16,109 nucleotides of DNA from CAYJFG01 sp964369405. GTDB taxonomy: Bacteria; Bacillota; Clostridia; Oscillospirales; Acutalibacteraceae. The notes under the pieces were generated by a model. It ran no database searches and was not told the DNA's origin. It saw nothing but the letters and a program-made list of their open reading frames with translations. Shown here in pieces: positions 1-8,757 of this stretch. The stretch lies in NCBI GenBank assembly GCA_964369405.1, contig CAYJGB010000035.1, positions 1 through 16,109 on the forward strand, given 5' to 3'. A program made the position numbers and the translations under genes. Numbering within the stretch: the first letter of the stretch is position 1; the number at the start of each line of letters is the position of its first letter.

Positions 1-13
1 CAAAAAATTTATA

Positions 14-50
14 AACTTGCTAAAAAAGGCTTGACTTTTCTTAGCAGGTT
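14..50 (-). terminator. Hairpin after the left RlmD-tail remnant, possible terminator
   Basis: Two 16-base arms (14-29 and 35-50) pair with a 5-base loop and only a few wobble or mismatched positions. On the minus strand the hairpin follows the stop codon of the RlmD-like tail (60-62) by about ten bases. A T-rich stretch comes after it, but the T run is interrupted. On the plus strand five T's (49-53) overlap the end of the right arm, so it could act in both directions. The stem is clear; the termination role is inferred. Confidence 0.45.
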
Positions 51-59
51 TTTAACTTT

Positions 60-125
60 CTACTTGTCAACCCTTGACATCAATGCTACGCACTCAACGT
101 GGAATGAGAAGACAGAATGAATGTC
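60..125 (-). pseudogene. Left remnant of an RlmD/RumA-like C-terminal tail
   Basis: Read on the minus strand, 125 to 60 gives a 21-residue tail, DIHSVFSFHVECVALMSRVD plus K, then TAG. The HVExVxLM core matches the conserved extreme C-terminus of 23S rRNA (uracil-5-)-methyltransferases of the RlmD/RumA family. Upstream in frame (from about 160) the residues are basic and Asn-rich and do not look like that enzyme, so only the tail is present. A near copy lies at the other end of the window. Such isolated tails are what an integrative element leaves when it uses the 3' end of rlmD/rumA as its attachment site. The tail reading is seen in the sequence. The family assignment is from memory of the motif, and the att-site role is inference. 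Confidence 0.5.
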
Positions 126-126
126 T
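71..126. repeat. 56-bp imperfect direct repeat, left copy
   Basis: This block matches 16008-16063 in the same orientation with 5 mismatches over 56 bases. The first 32 bases (71-102) differ at one position only. It coincides with the RlmD-like tail coding stretch. The two copies flank the whole polysaccharide operon and are about 15.9 kb apart, an arrangement expected of attL/attR-type ends. Confidence 0.85.
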
Positions 127-330
127 GCGTTTTTTGTGCGATTTTTACAGTCTTTATGTTTGTGGAAACAAATCAAACGTTTTCATTCATCGATATATAA
201 TTTTGATAAGAGTATTTTCAGTGCCATTTTCTATTCTAACACAGTAAAACACTTCCACACAAATAACCTATTCACTATCACCTGAAGATTTATTTGAAAG
301 AGAATTAGACCGTATATACTCACTGTAAAG
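126..330. other. Gene-free stretch, possible short coding relic
   Basis: No complete gene is visible. On the plus strand a short open stretch ending at TAA 326-328 reads SPEDLFERELDRIYSL, which has the charge pattern of real protein. It has no plausible start or ribosome binding site, and I do not recognise it. It may be the end of a lost gene or chance. Confidence 0.25.
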
Positions 331-392
331 AAAAAAAGCCGAATTTATGTTATCCACTCGGGCTACACCCTCGTTTCGAACACAAATTCGCT
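331..392 (-). terminator. Rho-independent terminator of the polysaccharide operon
   Basis: On the minus strand the arm AGCGAATTTGTGTT (392-379) pairs with AACATAAATTCGGCT (351-337), with one bulged base and one G-U pair. A 27-base loop lies between the arms. The stem ends in a run of seven T's (337-331). It lies about 90 bases after the stop of the last operon gene at 483, so it probably ends the long minus-strand transcript. The large GC-richer loop is unusual for a plain terminator. Confidence 0.65.
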
Positions 393-482
393 ATGCTTCT
401 ACTTTATACTAACTATTTTTTAAAAAAGTGTTCAATTTGTTATTGCAATTAACGTATTTTTTTATTTATCTCTATTCAAAAT

Positions 483-1622
483 TCAACTTTTCGAAAAAAG
501 TTTACGTTTTATTTTATCTGTAAATCTTAATTCGCAATATTTTTTTACATCTTTTTCAAAGTCGAAACTATCAATTTTTGCAAAAAATTTTTCTCTGTTT
601 TTATGTGGCTCTACTGATTTTGTCATAGATGTATTATACTTTAACGCTTCAGATAAGTCAGCTTGCTTATAAACTGAATCATTTTTGATTTGCTCAAACA
701 ATTTTTCGCCTTTTTCTGAATTTACTATTACAAGAGATGTCCCTTTGTTGTCGTCCATTTCTGGCATAACATGTTGAACTCCCCAAAAGTCAGCTAATGT
801 GATATCGCTTTGTCTATTAATATTTTTAAAAGAACATTTATAACAAGATGGTCTTAAGTCAACATTTTTTAAAAAAAGACTAAATAGTGAGTCGTTTTTT
901 AAAGTTTCAACGTATTCTACCTTATTTTCAAATTGAACATACATTGAAAAAGTTTTCCAGCCATAATTTTTGTTTCTAAAGTTAATTTTTTGAGCTTTAC
1001 TTTTTGCCTTTTCTTCTCTATAATCTACATATTTTTCATAAATTTGGGGCGATGGTACACCGTGACAAATAATATCTTGTGTTATTAGATTATCGTATTT
1101 TTTACCTAAATAAGAGCATAAGCCGCCTATTTGACAAGGAGTGCCTGTAAAAAGCACAATTTTATTTTCTTCTAAAAAATCTTTTACTTTTTTATAAGTA
1201 TTTCCTATTTTACTTTGTACGTATTTTGAGCTTCTAAATTTTTGTAAATCTTCTATATGTTCGGCGTAATCGTGAACTACATTTAAATTTTCATCAAAAC
1301 ATGCACCAAAAACTACGCCATTTAAATTAATAATTTCTTCTGCTATAAGCGTAAAAATACCGCCTGAAGAACTCTCGAGCCTGATTTTTTCATTTTTATT
1401 ATACATTGCATATGCTTTAGGTGATGTTTTTACTAAATTATGTTTTTCGTTTAGTATAGGGCATTTTTTTACACACAATCCACATTTAATACACTTTTCT
1501 TTATCAACATTTGGATATAAAAAACCCTCATTATCACTTTTCATTGCAATGCAACTTTTGGGACAGACGTTAAAACAAGCGTGGCAACCATTACATCTAT
1601 GCTTTTGTGTTATATTAATCAT
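483..1622 (-). CDS. FrhB/FdhB-like iron-sulfur protein of polysaccharide locus (copy 1)
   Basis: This 379-residue protein starts with two CxxCxxCxxxCP clusters (C10/C13/C16/C20 and C44/C47/C50/C54), as in 2x[4Fe-4S] ferredoxin domains. The N- and C-terminal domains of coenzyme F420 hydrogenase/dehydrogenase beta subunits follow. Visible marks are SSGGIF at 85-90, GTPCQI at 160-165, ICHGVPSP at 185-192 and a CxxC at 260-263. Proteins of this build recur in bacterial capsule and exopolysaccharide loci, usually near a pyruvyl transferase, in organisms that do not make F420. Their reaction there is not established; a flavin- or iron-sulfur-dependent redox step on a sugar or its substituent is an inference. 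The ATG overlaps the stop of the flippase gene by one base, with GAGGG upstream as ribosome binding site, which points to translational coupling. It is the last gene before the terminator. A paralogue lies at 7538-8737. Confidence 0.85.
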   Translation of the reverse strand: MINITQKHRCNGCHACFNVCPKSCIAMKSDNEGFLYPNVDKEKCIKCGLCVKKCPILNEKHNLVKTSPKAYAMYNKNEKIRLESSSGGIFTLIAEEIINLNGVVFGACFDENLNVVHDYAEHIEDLQKFRSSKYVQSKIGNTYKKVKDFLEENKIVLFTGTPCQIGGLCSYLGKKYDNLITQDIICHGVPSPQIYEKYVDYREEKAKSKAQKINFRNKNYGWKTFSMYVQFENKVEYVETLKNDSLFSLFLKNVDLRPSCYKCSFKNINRQSDITLADFWGVQHVMPEMDDNKGTSLVIVNSEKGEKLFEQIKNDSVYKQADLSEALKYNTSMTKSVEPHKNREKFFAKIDSFDFEKDVKKYCELRFTDKIKRKLFSKS

Positions 1623-3043
1623 TATTTTTTCCCTCTTTTTATTTTTTTCAATAACCCTTTACTCACTTTTATTATCATTTCTTTATTTACTAAAACAAAA
1701 TAAGCTAGTGCAATTAAAGTAATTATTATGTCAATAATCGTATTTGTCCAAATAGATACTGTAGCAAGTCCAATTGAAATTATGAATAAAGTGGCAAATA
1801 ATTTTACGTCTACTTTTATTTCAAGATGCTCTTTTATATCTCTCATTCTAGTAATCCACATAACAAAGAAACCTACAAGAACTGAAATTGACGCCGCCAT
1901 TAAGCCTATATAGTGGATTAACAGTAGATTAACCACTAAACTAGCTATTACACCATAAATACTAGTTGTTGCGGCTTTCCTTGTTTTTTTACCTTTTAGA
2001 TATCCAATACTGCAAAACGACGAAAAGCCTTGAAATATCGAGCTAATATATAAAAAGCCCGTGTAAATACTTGCCTCTTTATACGCATCACTTAATATCA
2101 CATCGCACACTATTTTTGTTAAAGGAATGGCTACAAATGTAAAGCTAAACGAAAACATATATAGCTTTTTAAAGATTTTTTCAGCATATTTTTCAATGTC
2201 TTCTCTTCTTTCGTTCATAGTTAAAATTAAGTCTGTCCATGAATTATTAAACATTGTAAAGATTGTAGATAAAATAGTTGGAAACTTATAAGCAACAGCA
2301 AAAATACCATTTGCTTCATTTCCTAAAAAAATACGGATAATATATCTACCAGATGCACTCATTCCCCACCATGCCAATGCTGACGGAACTAAAGGTGCTG
2401 AATATTTAAGCATCGTTCTTTGTAAAGTTTTGTAATTTAAAAATAAGTTAATATTTCTTAACCTTTTTTCGCGTATTAGCAAAAGAATAATAGCAGATAT
2501 TTGTGCTATTATAATACTTTGGAACATTGCGTCTATTCCATCGCCTAAAAAACAAATTCTAACTACGTTTTGTAAAATTAAAACCACAGTATAAAAAAGA
2601 CCTACCCCTGCAAAAAGTTTTTGCTTTTTTAAACTTCTAACTAATTTTTGTGAACATTCAAAAAGCCTATCAAGTATTAAAATAGGGATAAAGTAATACC
2701 AGTTCCAAATAGGAAAAAACATATTTATTATAAGTATAACAATTCCTACTATTAACGCATTTCTTATTAATAATTGATATGTTGCCGAAATACAGGTAAA
2801 CTCGTCTTCTTCTTTATTGATTATTAATCTGTAAGCCGCATCAGAAATCTTCAACGTTAAAAGTGGCGAAAATAAGCTTACTGTTGTCATAAGTAAGTCA
2901 TAGTCTCCCAAATCTGCTGGTGAAATGAAAAATGTGTACAAAGGAACTATTAAAAAACTTAAAAATTTTGTCCCAAAGCTACCTATTGAGTAAATTATTG
3001 TGCCTGAAACTAAGGCTTTATTGCTTTTACTATGTGTATTCAT
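1622..3043 (-). CDS. wzx: Wzx-type polysaccharide flippase
   Basis: A 473-residue, very hydrophobic protein with roughly 12 to 14 membrane segments spread evenly along its length. The opening stretch (GTIIYSIGSFGTKFLSFLIV, then P-L-Y and the LGDYDL segment) is the typical first helix and loop of MOP-superfamily polysaccharide flippases (PST/Wzx). The family moves the undecaprenyl-linked repeat unit across the cytoplasmic membrane to Wzy. The C-terminus is a lysine-rich cytoplasmic tail. The start codon overlaps the stop of the upstream pyruvyl transferase gene by four bases (ATGA), and its own stop overlaps the next start, so three genes are coupled here. Length and pattern are normal. Substrate specificity cannot be read from the sequence. 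Confidence 0.85.
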   Translation of the reverse strand: MNTHSKSNKALVSGTIIYSIGSFGTKFLSFLIVPLYTFFISPADLGDYDLLMTTVSLFSPLLTLKISDAAYRLIINKEEDEFTCISATYQLLIRNALIVGIVILIINMFFPIWNWYYFIPILILDRLFECSQKLVRSLKKQKLFAGVGLFYTVVLILQNVVRICFLGDGIDAMFQSIIIAQISAIILLLIREKRLRNINLFLNYKTLQRTMLKYSAPLVPSALAWWGMSASGRYIIRIFLGNEANGIFAVAYKFPTILSTIFTMFNNSWTDLILTMNERREDIEKYAEKIFKKLYMFSFSFTFVAIPLTKIVCDVILSDAYKEASIYTGFLYISSIFQGFSSFCSIGYLKGKKTRKAATTSIYGVIASLVVNLLLIHYIGLMAASISVLVGFFVMWITRMRDIKEHLEIKVDVKLFATLFIISIGLATVSIWTNTIIDIIITLIALAYFVLVNKEMIIKVSKGLLKKIKRGKK

Positions 3044-4191
3044 ATGCTTTTTTCACTTTCGCATTTAGCTAAATTGTTTTTTAGCCAATTTTCGGATTTT
3101 TCTTTTTGTATATTTATCAAATTAACTGTTTTTTCCCAGTCAATCTCTTTGTTAAAAACAGATAGCACATTTACCGTTGTAAAATCTTCAACATCTCTTT
3201 GCTTTAAATCTACCATTTTAAGCAAATTATCTATCCTTGTTGACATACCTTTTCTAGCACCGCTATTTACTATAAACTTTGTTTTAAAATGTATAGAGAA
3301 AATACACGCATGGAAGGAATCTGTTATTACGATATCTGCATTTTTAATAAGCGACAACCACATATTAACAGACGGCAGTATAATTAAATTTTTCATTTTA
3401 CTAAATTTATCTTTGCTGTTTAATGAAACGATAACTAGTTTTTTGCCTGTTTTTTCTGCAAATTCTTGTGCCGTTTGTAATGTTTGGTCATTATATTTAA
3501 TTTGATAAAGCAATATATAATTTTTATATTCTACTGTTTCATTTGCCGACTTTTCCCAAATATTTTTATCACAAAGCAAAGTTGGGTCTACTGTAACATC
3601 ACTTTGTATACCCAAATCCTCTAATATTTTTTGTCCACTTTCTTCTCTTACAGATATTGCTTTATACTTACTTAACAACTCTTTTACATCTTCTTGTTGA
3701 CTTTGAGGGATTGAAGATGCACCAAAGCTTGAGGCATAAGAGATTTTGTATTTATCTGTAAAATTCAAATAATATGGTTTATCTATTCTATCACTATAAA
3801 GAAACTGACTATTCCACACTTGGTCACTTCCTGTTATGAATAAATCTTCACAAGGCGGGTCATTTTCAAGTTGCTGACTATTATAATATTTTTTTGTTTG
3901 TTTACAATCTTTCTCTATAAACTGTGTGAACTTTAAATATCCTTTTTTATAATTTGGATAAAAAAAGATTCCCCAAATCCCCTTTGTAATAGCGTTCATT
4001 CCCCAAAGTTTGCTTTTACTTGTATAGTTTTGCACACATACTTTTTTATCATCAATATTACATCTAGTTGGTATGTAATTGATAAATTCAACATCATGAC
4101 CGAAATTATCAAGCACTTGATATAATGCGTAAGCTTGCAAAATTCCACCATAATTTTTTGTGTTACTGTATGTTATTAAACCTATTTTCAA
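3040..4191 (-). CDS. Polysaccharide pyruvyl transferase family protein (copy 1)
   Basis: Probable polysaccharide pyruvyl transferase, the family that transfers a pyruvyl ketal from phosphoenolpyruvate to a sugar of the repeat unit in the cytoplasm. From the chosen start it has 383 residues. Marks of the family are NYGGILQAYAL at 13-23, GSDQVWN at 121-127, SYASSFG at 151-157, VDPTLL at 201-206 and TDSFH at 290-294. I chose TTG at 4191-4189, because MKIGLITY is the usual N-terminus and GGAAGAGGG lies 7 bases upstream. An ATG at 4209 would contain that binding site and has none of its own. The gene begins directly after the decayed GT2 copy and its stop overlaps the flippase start. Some members of this family in glycan loci have no proven pyruvylation activity. 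A diverged second copy is at 8758-9912. Confidence 0.82.
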   Translation of the reverse strand: MKIGLITYSNTKNYGGILQAYALYQVLDNFGHDVEFINYIPTRCNIDDKKVCVQNYTSKSKLWGMNAITKGIWGIFFYPNYKKGYLKFTQFIEKDCKQTKKYYNSQQLENDPPCEDLFITGSDQVWNSQFLYSDRIDKPYYLNFTDKYKISYASSFGASSIPQSQQEDVKELLSKYKAISVREESGQKILEDLGIQSDVTVDPTLLCDKNIWEKSANETVEYKNYILLYQIKYNDQTLQTAQEFAEKTGKKLVIVSLNSKDKFSKMKNLIILPSVNMWLSLIKNADIVITDSFHACIFSIHFKTKFIVNSGARKGMSTRIDNLLKMVDLKQRDVEDFTTVNVLSVFNKEIDWEKTVNLINIQKEKSENWLKNNLAKCESEKSI

Positions 4192-4210
4192 AACATTTCC
4201 CTCTTCCATG

Positions 4211-5151
4211 CTATTTTTTATCTACTGTATTAACCATTAATTTAAATAGAATTGGACAACTCCTATATAATAAATACCTAAATTTTCAATCTTATTAGGA
4301 TAACAAAACCCTGCATCTTTTATTTTAATATTTAACAAATATTTTCAAATTTCTTTTATTTCTTCTTTAACCCTTTAGGCGATTTACGTATAATACTGTT
4401 AAATTACTCTTAAATAAATAGCCATTTTTCTTTTTTTCGCATAAACTAATAAATCCTGATAATTCTTTTCTACATCTTTATAAATTTCATCTAAACTTTA
4501 ATAGAATCAAAATATTTTTTCAAAAACTTTTGTTTTTGAACTTGAATTTTCACGTCTAATATAGTGGTATTTTCTTATATTCCTACTAATAACCATATTA
4601 GACTTTTTCAGTGCATACTAAACGTCTTTTAAATTTTCATGAATTTTTACATTTTCGTCAAATATGTTATTTTCAAAAAAATCTCTTCTATACATTTTAT
4701 TGCAAGTTGAACCTACTATTCTACCTACTAAAAAAGCCTTATCATTTGTTCTTTATTAAGCACTACAACTTCGTTAAGCTGCCTAAATTTTCAAGGCAAG
4801 AAATTTCAGCATTGCTATTTTTAGCTAAATCATAAAGAGTTTGGCAAATATCAAGGTCGTATTTATCGTCAACATCAAAAAACACCACATATTCGCCTTT
4901 TGAAAATTTAAAGCCGTTATTCCTAGCTGATGACACACCTTTATTTTCTTGGTTTATCACTATTATATCCTTATATTCTTTTTCAATGCTTTTACAAATA
5001 GATAAAGTATTGTCAGTTGAGCTATCATCTACAAGTATAATTTCAATTTCTTTAAGGTTTGTATTACTAGTTGATTAACGCACTCTTTTACAAACACCCC
5101 ACCACTATAAACAGGTAAAATTACTGATACTTTCTTAGACCGTATAAACAC
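4211..5151 (-). pseudogene. Decayed tandem copy of the GT2 glycosyltransferase
   Basis: This stretch is a full-length but broken paralogue of the intact GT2 gene just upstream (5170-6114). It opens with KKVSVILPVYSGG, where the intact copy has IKVSVIVPIYNG. It then has the DDSSTD motif, the block VSSARNNG and the DVDDKYD motif, and ends LFKLMVNTVDKK against LFKLMVNTLDKM. A one-base loss around 5060-5075 (CAACTAGTAAT against CAACTAGTAAAT in the intact copy) breaks the frame early. Further stops include TAG after LTKL near 4763 and TAG at 4620-4618, plus more frameshifts towards the 3' end. The catalytic ED of the intact copy (YEDLDAVY) has become EN (HENLKDV). The open piece at 4763-4960 is only its longest surviving fragment. 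It remains in the operon between GT2 and the pyruvyl transferase gene. Confidence 0.9.
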
Positions 5152-5169
5152 TCCCTTTTTACTCAAATA

Positions 5170-6114
5170 TTACATTTTATCTAAAGTGTTTACCATTAAC
5201 TTAAACAACGGCATACAATATCTTAATAGATAATACCTTATCTTTTCTGTTTTTTTATCGTAATATTTATCTATTTGGTTTTTATCTAGGCTTATTAAAT
5301 ATTTTCTAAGTATTTTAATTTCCTCTCTAAACTCTTTAGGTGCTTTTCTTCTATAATATATTTTTGATATTCTTAAATACGTTATAGCCTTTCTTTTCTC
5401 TGCAAACTCTAATAATTGAGGATAATTAACTTTTACATCTTCATAAATATTATCTACTACTTTTATAGCATCAAAATATTTTTTTTCAAAAACTTTTACT
5501 CGTGAGCTTGAATTTTCACGCTTAATATAATGATATTTCTTTTCATTTGTACATACGACAATCGCACAACTTTTAATTGCATTGTAAACAGCATCTAAAT
5601 CTTCATAAATTTTCACACCATGAGGAAATAGATTATCATTTATTAAGTCTCTCTTAAACATTTTATTACAAGATGACATACTTATTTTCATTTCTAAAAG
5701 TTTTTGTAACGATTCATTTTTATTAAAAATATTTATTTCTGCTTTTTCTCCTATATCTTCCATACAAGCAATATAAGCATTATTTTTTTCTGCTATCTCA
5801 TATAAAAACTCACAAATATCAATGTCGTATTTATCGTCAACATCAAAAAACACCACATATTTGCCTTTTGCAACTTTTATGCCATTATTCCTAGCTGATG
5901 ACACACCTTTATTTTCTTGATTAATCGCTATTATATTATTATATTCTTTTTCAAGATTTTTACAAATTTCTAAACTATTGTCAGTTGATCCATCATTTAC
6001 AAATATAATTTCTATTTCTTTAAGCGTTTGATTTACTAGTTGTTTAACACATTCATCTACAAATTGTGCACCATTATAAATAGGCACAATTACCGAAACT
6101 TTGATATTTTCCAT
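5170..6114 (-). CDS. Family 2 glycosyltransferase
   Basis: A 314-residue GT-A fold glycosyltransferase of family 2. It shows VSVIVPIYNG at 6-15, NDGSTD at 40-45 (nucleotide binding), DVDD at 91-94 (the DxD metal site) and ED at 171-172 as likely catalytic acid. It should transfer one sugar from a nucleotide donor to the lipid-linked repeat unit on the cytoplasmic face. The C-terminal third is basic and aromatic and probably touches the membrane. Donor and linkage cannot be told from sequence. The ATG at 6114 has GAGGT 8 bases upstream, overlapping the stop of the wzy gene. Its tandem copy downstream is inactive, so this is the only working GT2 in the window. Confidence 0.88.
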   Translation of the reverse strand: MENIKVSVIVPIYNGAQFVDECVKQLVNQTLKEIEIIFVNDGSTDNSLEICKNLEKEYNNIIAINQENKGVSSARNNGIKVAKGKYVVFFDVDDKYDIDICEFLYEIAEKNNAYIACMEDIGEKAEINIFNKNESLQKLLEMKISMSSCNKMFKRDLINDNLFPHGVKIYEDLDAVYNAIKSCAIVVCTNEKKYHYIKRENSSSRVKVFEKKYFDAIKVVDNIYEDVKVNYPQLLEFAEKRKAITYLRISKIYYRRKAPKEFREEIKILRKYLISLDKNQIDKYYDKKTEKIRYYLLRYCMPLFKLMVNTLDKM

Positions 6115-6118
6115 ATAC

Positions 6119-7522
6119 TTACCTCAACTTAAATTTTACAAGGGGCTTAACCTCTTTATATTTAATTTCGTCAGTTTTATCTTTTTTCATAATAAATGGA
6201 ATTGCTAGTAATAAGAATATCATATATGCAGATGCTTCTAGTCGTAACGATTGATTGTAGAAAAACATTAAAACACTTAATATAACTATTATTACGCTTA
6301 AATCTTTCAACATCTTATCATGAATAGATTTTGCTTTTATTTTCAGACTTACTCTTGCTGAATTTAATATCATAATTAAGTATGATATTATTCCTGCTAT
6401 ACCTGTTTCAATTAAAACCATTGAAGAAGAGAACCATTGATACGCAGTACCTCCATATTTGATATAAAATTCTGACGTTAAAAAGGAGAAGTTAGCAGAA
6501 TAATCTGCATTACCTAACCCGACACCAAATACTCTTGATAATGGTTCAATTAAAAAATAATCAAATGAATAAGAAAAAACTGTAAATCTATCTATACCTG
6601 TTCCACCCTCTGAACTATAACCCGAATCCCTTGTTACATATTCAAGCATAGTTTCTATCGAGAAAAAGTCTGCAAACTCTGGATAAAGAACATATAAAGT
6701 ATTAATTGCTATTGGGACTATAATTCCACTACCTAAAACTACCGCTGTTATTCTAAAAGATTTTTTACAAATTAAAATTGCTACAAGTAGTAAAATTAAT
6801 AATTGCAAATAAAATATTTTAAGTTCACTAAGTGTAGTCATATATAACGACCCAGCAATTACAATAAGCAACTTGAAAATACCTGCTTGTTTGTTTAAAT
6901 ATTGAATTAATACATATGCAAATACTATACAAATTAGCCAGTCTAAAGAAGCGTTTCCTCCTCTTTCAAGGCCACTTGCATATAGCCCCGAAATATAGTC
7001 TCCTGCTGCACCGAACGGAATATCCATAAAGAAAAATTGATATGATACTACAAATATATTGTATATAAAGAATACAAATAATATATCTAAAATAAAGAAT
7101 ACATCTTTTTTACGTAAAAATGATGCACAGAACATTCCAAAAATCACAAACCTTAAAGTATTTCTAAACCCCCAAATATACATAATAGGTGAATACAAGT
7201 TTATAACATATGATATCAATGTAATAGCTATAAACACTGCAAATAAAATCATCATAGACCTGTCTATGGTGGTGTCTACTTTGCTTTTTAGGATAGGTTT
7301 TTTATAATACATATAACAAATAAATATTATAACCATAAAAAAGTCAGATGCGTAATTTAACATCGACGGCATACCAACATTTCCTATTATAAACTTAATA
7401 ATAGCATTATAAATAATGATTATATAAATTAAAAGTACTGGTGCAGATACAACTTTTATAATTTTTTTTAAATAAAATCCTGAAATGATAAGTGCACCTA
7501 GTGCTATAATATAATCTATCAT
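6119..7522 (-). CDS. wzy: Wzy-type O-antigen/capsule polymerase
   Basis: A 467-residue membrane protein with about ten or more hydrophobic segments and one large polar loop at roughly 281-325, the layout of Wzy polymerases. GVGLGN at 333-338 at the end of that loop, and SELKIF at 232-237, are the kind of short motifs shared by O-antigen ligase/polymerase (Wzy_C-like) proteins. Wzy joins flipped repeat units on the outer face of the membrane. Wzy proteins are too diverse to predict the linkage. The ATG at 7522 has AAGGAGG 10 bases upstream. Its neighbours (GT2 downstream, FrhB-like upstream) and the single Wzx in the operon support this role over a WaaL-type ligase. Confidence 0.8.
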   Translation of the reverse strand: MIDYIIALGALIISGFYLKKIIKVVSAPVLLIYIIIIYNAIIKFIIGNVGMPSMLNYASDFFMVIIFICYMYYKKPILKSKVDTTIDRSMMILFAVFIAITLISYVINLYSPIMYIWGFRNTLRFVIFGMFCASFLRKKDVFFILDILFVFFIYNIFVVSYQFFFMDIPFGAAGDYISGLYASGLERGGNASLDWLICIVFAYVLIQYLNKQAGIFKLLIVIAGSLYMTTLSELKIFYLQLLILLLVAILICKKSFRITAVVLGSGIIVPIAINTLYVLYPEFADFFSIETMLEYVTRDSGYSSEGGTGIDRFTVFSYSFDYFLIEPLSRVFGVGLGNADYSANFSFLTSEFYIKYGGTAYQWFSSSMVLIETGIAGIISYLIMILNSARVSLKIKAKSIHDKMLKDLSVIIVILSVLMFFYNQSLRLEASAYMIFLLLAIPFIMKKDKTDEIKYKEVKPLVKFKLR

Positions 7523-7537
7523 TAGACTTGTGCCTCC

Positions 7538-8737
7538 TTATTTTTTCTTATTTCTGCTTACTACCGACATTACACCAATATTACTTAGAAAGGCTTTACT
7601 GTTTTCTATCATTTTATCTTTAGTAGTTATTTCTACAAAAGTAGTTAAATATTTATCGTATGGTTTTGTAGTATTATTAATATCACTCCAAAACTCTTTT
7701 CTTTTTTTATGTGGGATAGCACTATTTAATATCATATCTCCACCTTTAGGTATAATTCTTTTTGCTTCTATTTCGTGTATATCAACACTTGATTTCATTT
7801 TATCTAAAATATCATTTGATTTTTGATTATTTATAAATAAATTAGTATAACCTTTGTTATCATTTTTACAACCAACATCATATTTTTCTGCTACCCAACA
7901 GTCATATACTGTAAAATCGCTAACGTGATTTATCTTTTTAAATGCACAATCTCCACATGCTGGTCTATTGGTTATATGTTTAAAAAATCCTTTTAGCATA
8001 ATATCTACTCTTGGACTTGCTTTATACTTTTTCCCATTTTCAAAAACTATTTTCATACAAGTACTTCTATAACCGTAATCTTTATTTCTAAAATTTAAAT
8101 CTTTAATTTTAGATTTATACTTTTTTTGAATATAATCTACATATTTATCCCATATAACAGGTGAAGGTACACCGTGACAAATCATATCCATAGTTAAAAG
8201 ATTATCGTAAGATTTTCCAAGATAAGAGATTAGTCCTTCAATTTGACATGGTGTTCCTGTAAACAATACTAATTCTTCTTTAATTAAAAGTTCTTTACAA
8301 ACTTTAAAACTATCGCCCAAATAGCTTTGAACATACTTTGAGCCACTAAATTTTTTTATTTCATTTATCGTTGTAGCACAACTATGTACTACTTTCATAT
8401 TTTCATTTATTTTAACTCCAAAAACATATCCGTTATTATCAATAACGTACTTTGATAGCTCATATCCAAATCCACCTGAAGAACAAATTAAAAGTGTATC
8501 ATTATTTTTAGACCTAGTAATTGCTGCTAATGGTAATTTACCTTTTTCATCTTCTACATTATTTATGATAGGACAAACTTTTACACATTTACCACATTCA
8601 ATGCAAACCTTTTTATCTACTAAAGGGTATAAAAAGCCTTCGTTATCACTTTTCATATTTATACATGATTTAGGACAGACGTTAAAACACGCTGTGCAGC
8701 CCGAGCACTCTTTTTTATCTTTAATATTGATATGCAT
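7538..8737 (-). CDS. FrhB/FdhB-like iron-sulfur protein of polysaccharide locus (copy 2)
   Basis: A 399-residue paralogue of the protein at 483-1622, with the same order of parts. Two CxxCxxCxxxCP clusters (C11/C14/C17/C21 and C45/C48/C51/C55) are followed by SSGGF at 86-90, GTPCQI at 161-166 and ICHGVPSP further on. The Fe-S region is nearly the same as in copy 1, while the C-terminal half differs and carries a longer tail. The family is the coenzyme F420 hydrogenase/dehydrogenase beta subunit; in this setting F420 use is unlikely and the reaction is unknown. It starts 20 bases after the stop of a pyruvyl transferase gene, so the two form an adjacent pair. The start ATG has GGGAG about 10 bases upstream. 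Confidence 0.85.
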   Translation of the reverse strand: MHINIKDKKECSGCTACFNVCPKSCINMKSDNEGFLYPLVDKKVCIECGKCVKVCPIINNVEDEKGKLPLAAITRSKNNDTLLICSSGGFGYELSKYVIDNNGYVFGVKINENMKVVHSCATTINEIKKFSGSKYVQSYLGDSFKVCKELLIKEELVLFTGTPCQIEGLISYLGKSYDNLLTMDMICHGVPSPVIWDKYVDYIQKKYKSKIKDLNFRNKDYGYRSTCMKIVFENGKKYKASPRVDIMLKGFFKHITNRPACGDCAFKKINHVSDFTVYDCWVAEKYDVGCKNDNKGYTNLFINNQKSNDILDKMKSSVDIHEIEAKRIIPKGGDMILNSAIPHKKRKEFWSDINNTTKPYDKYLTTFVEITTKDKMIENSKAFLSNIGVMSVVSRNKKK

Positions 8738-8757
8738 TTTGTGTAAGCTCCCTAATT

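Noticed and set aside
126..330. A small gene encoding SPEDLFERELDRIYSL
   Set aside because: Too short, no start or ribosome binding site, and a stop shortly upstream; kept only as a note in the gene-free stretch.
483..1622. A true F420-dependent hydrogenase or dehydrogenase subunit
   Set aside because: No hydrogenase or formate dehydrogenase partner genes are present, the setting is a polysaccharide operon, and a low-GC Firmicute is not expected to make F420. Only the domain family name is kept.
3032..3505. 157-codon open frame on the plus strand
   Set aside because: It lies antisense within the pyruvyl transferase gene, has no ribosome binding site, and its Ser/Phe-rich content is what an antisense frame of an AT-rich gene gives.
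4611..4835. Plus-strand 74-codon frame
   Set aside because: Falls inside the decayed GT2 copy on the opposite strand and shows no protein-like pattern.
7059..7307. Plus-strand open frame inside the wzy gene
   Set aside because: Antisense shadow with Ile/Asn-rich low-complexity content and no start signal; wzy on the minus strand explains the region.
7530..7826. Plus-strand hydrophobic open frame (98 codons)
   Set aside because: Antisense to the FrhB-like gene, which has clear motifs. The apparent membrane character arises from complementing Lys/Asn/Glu codons.
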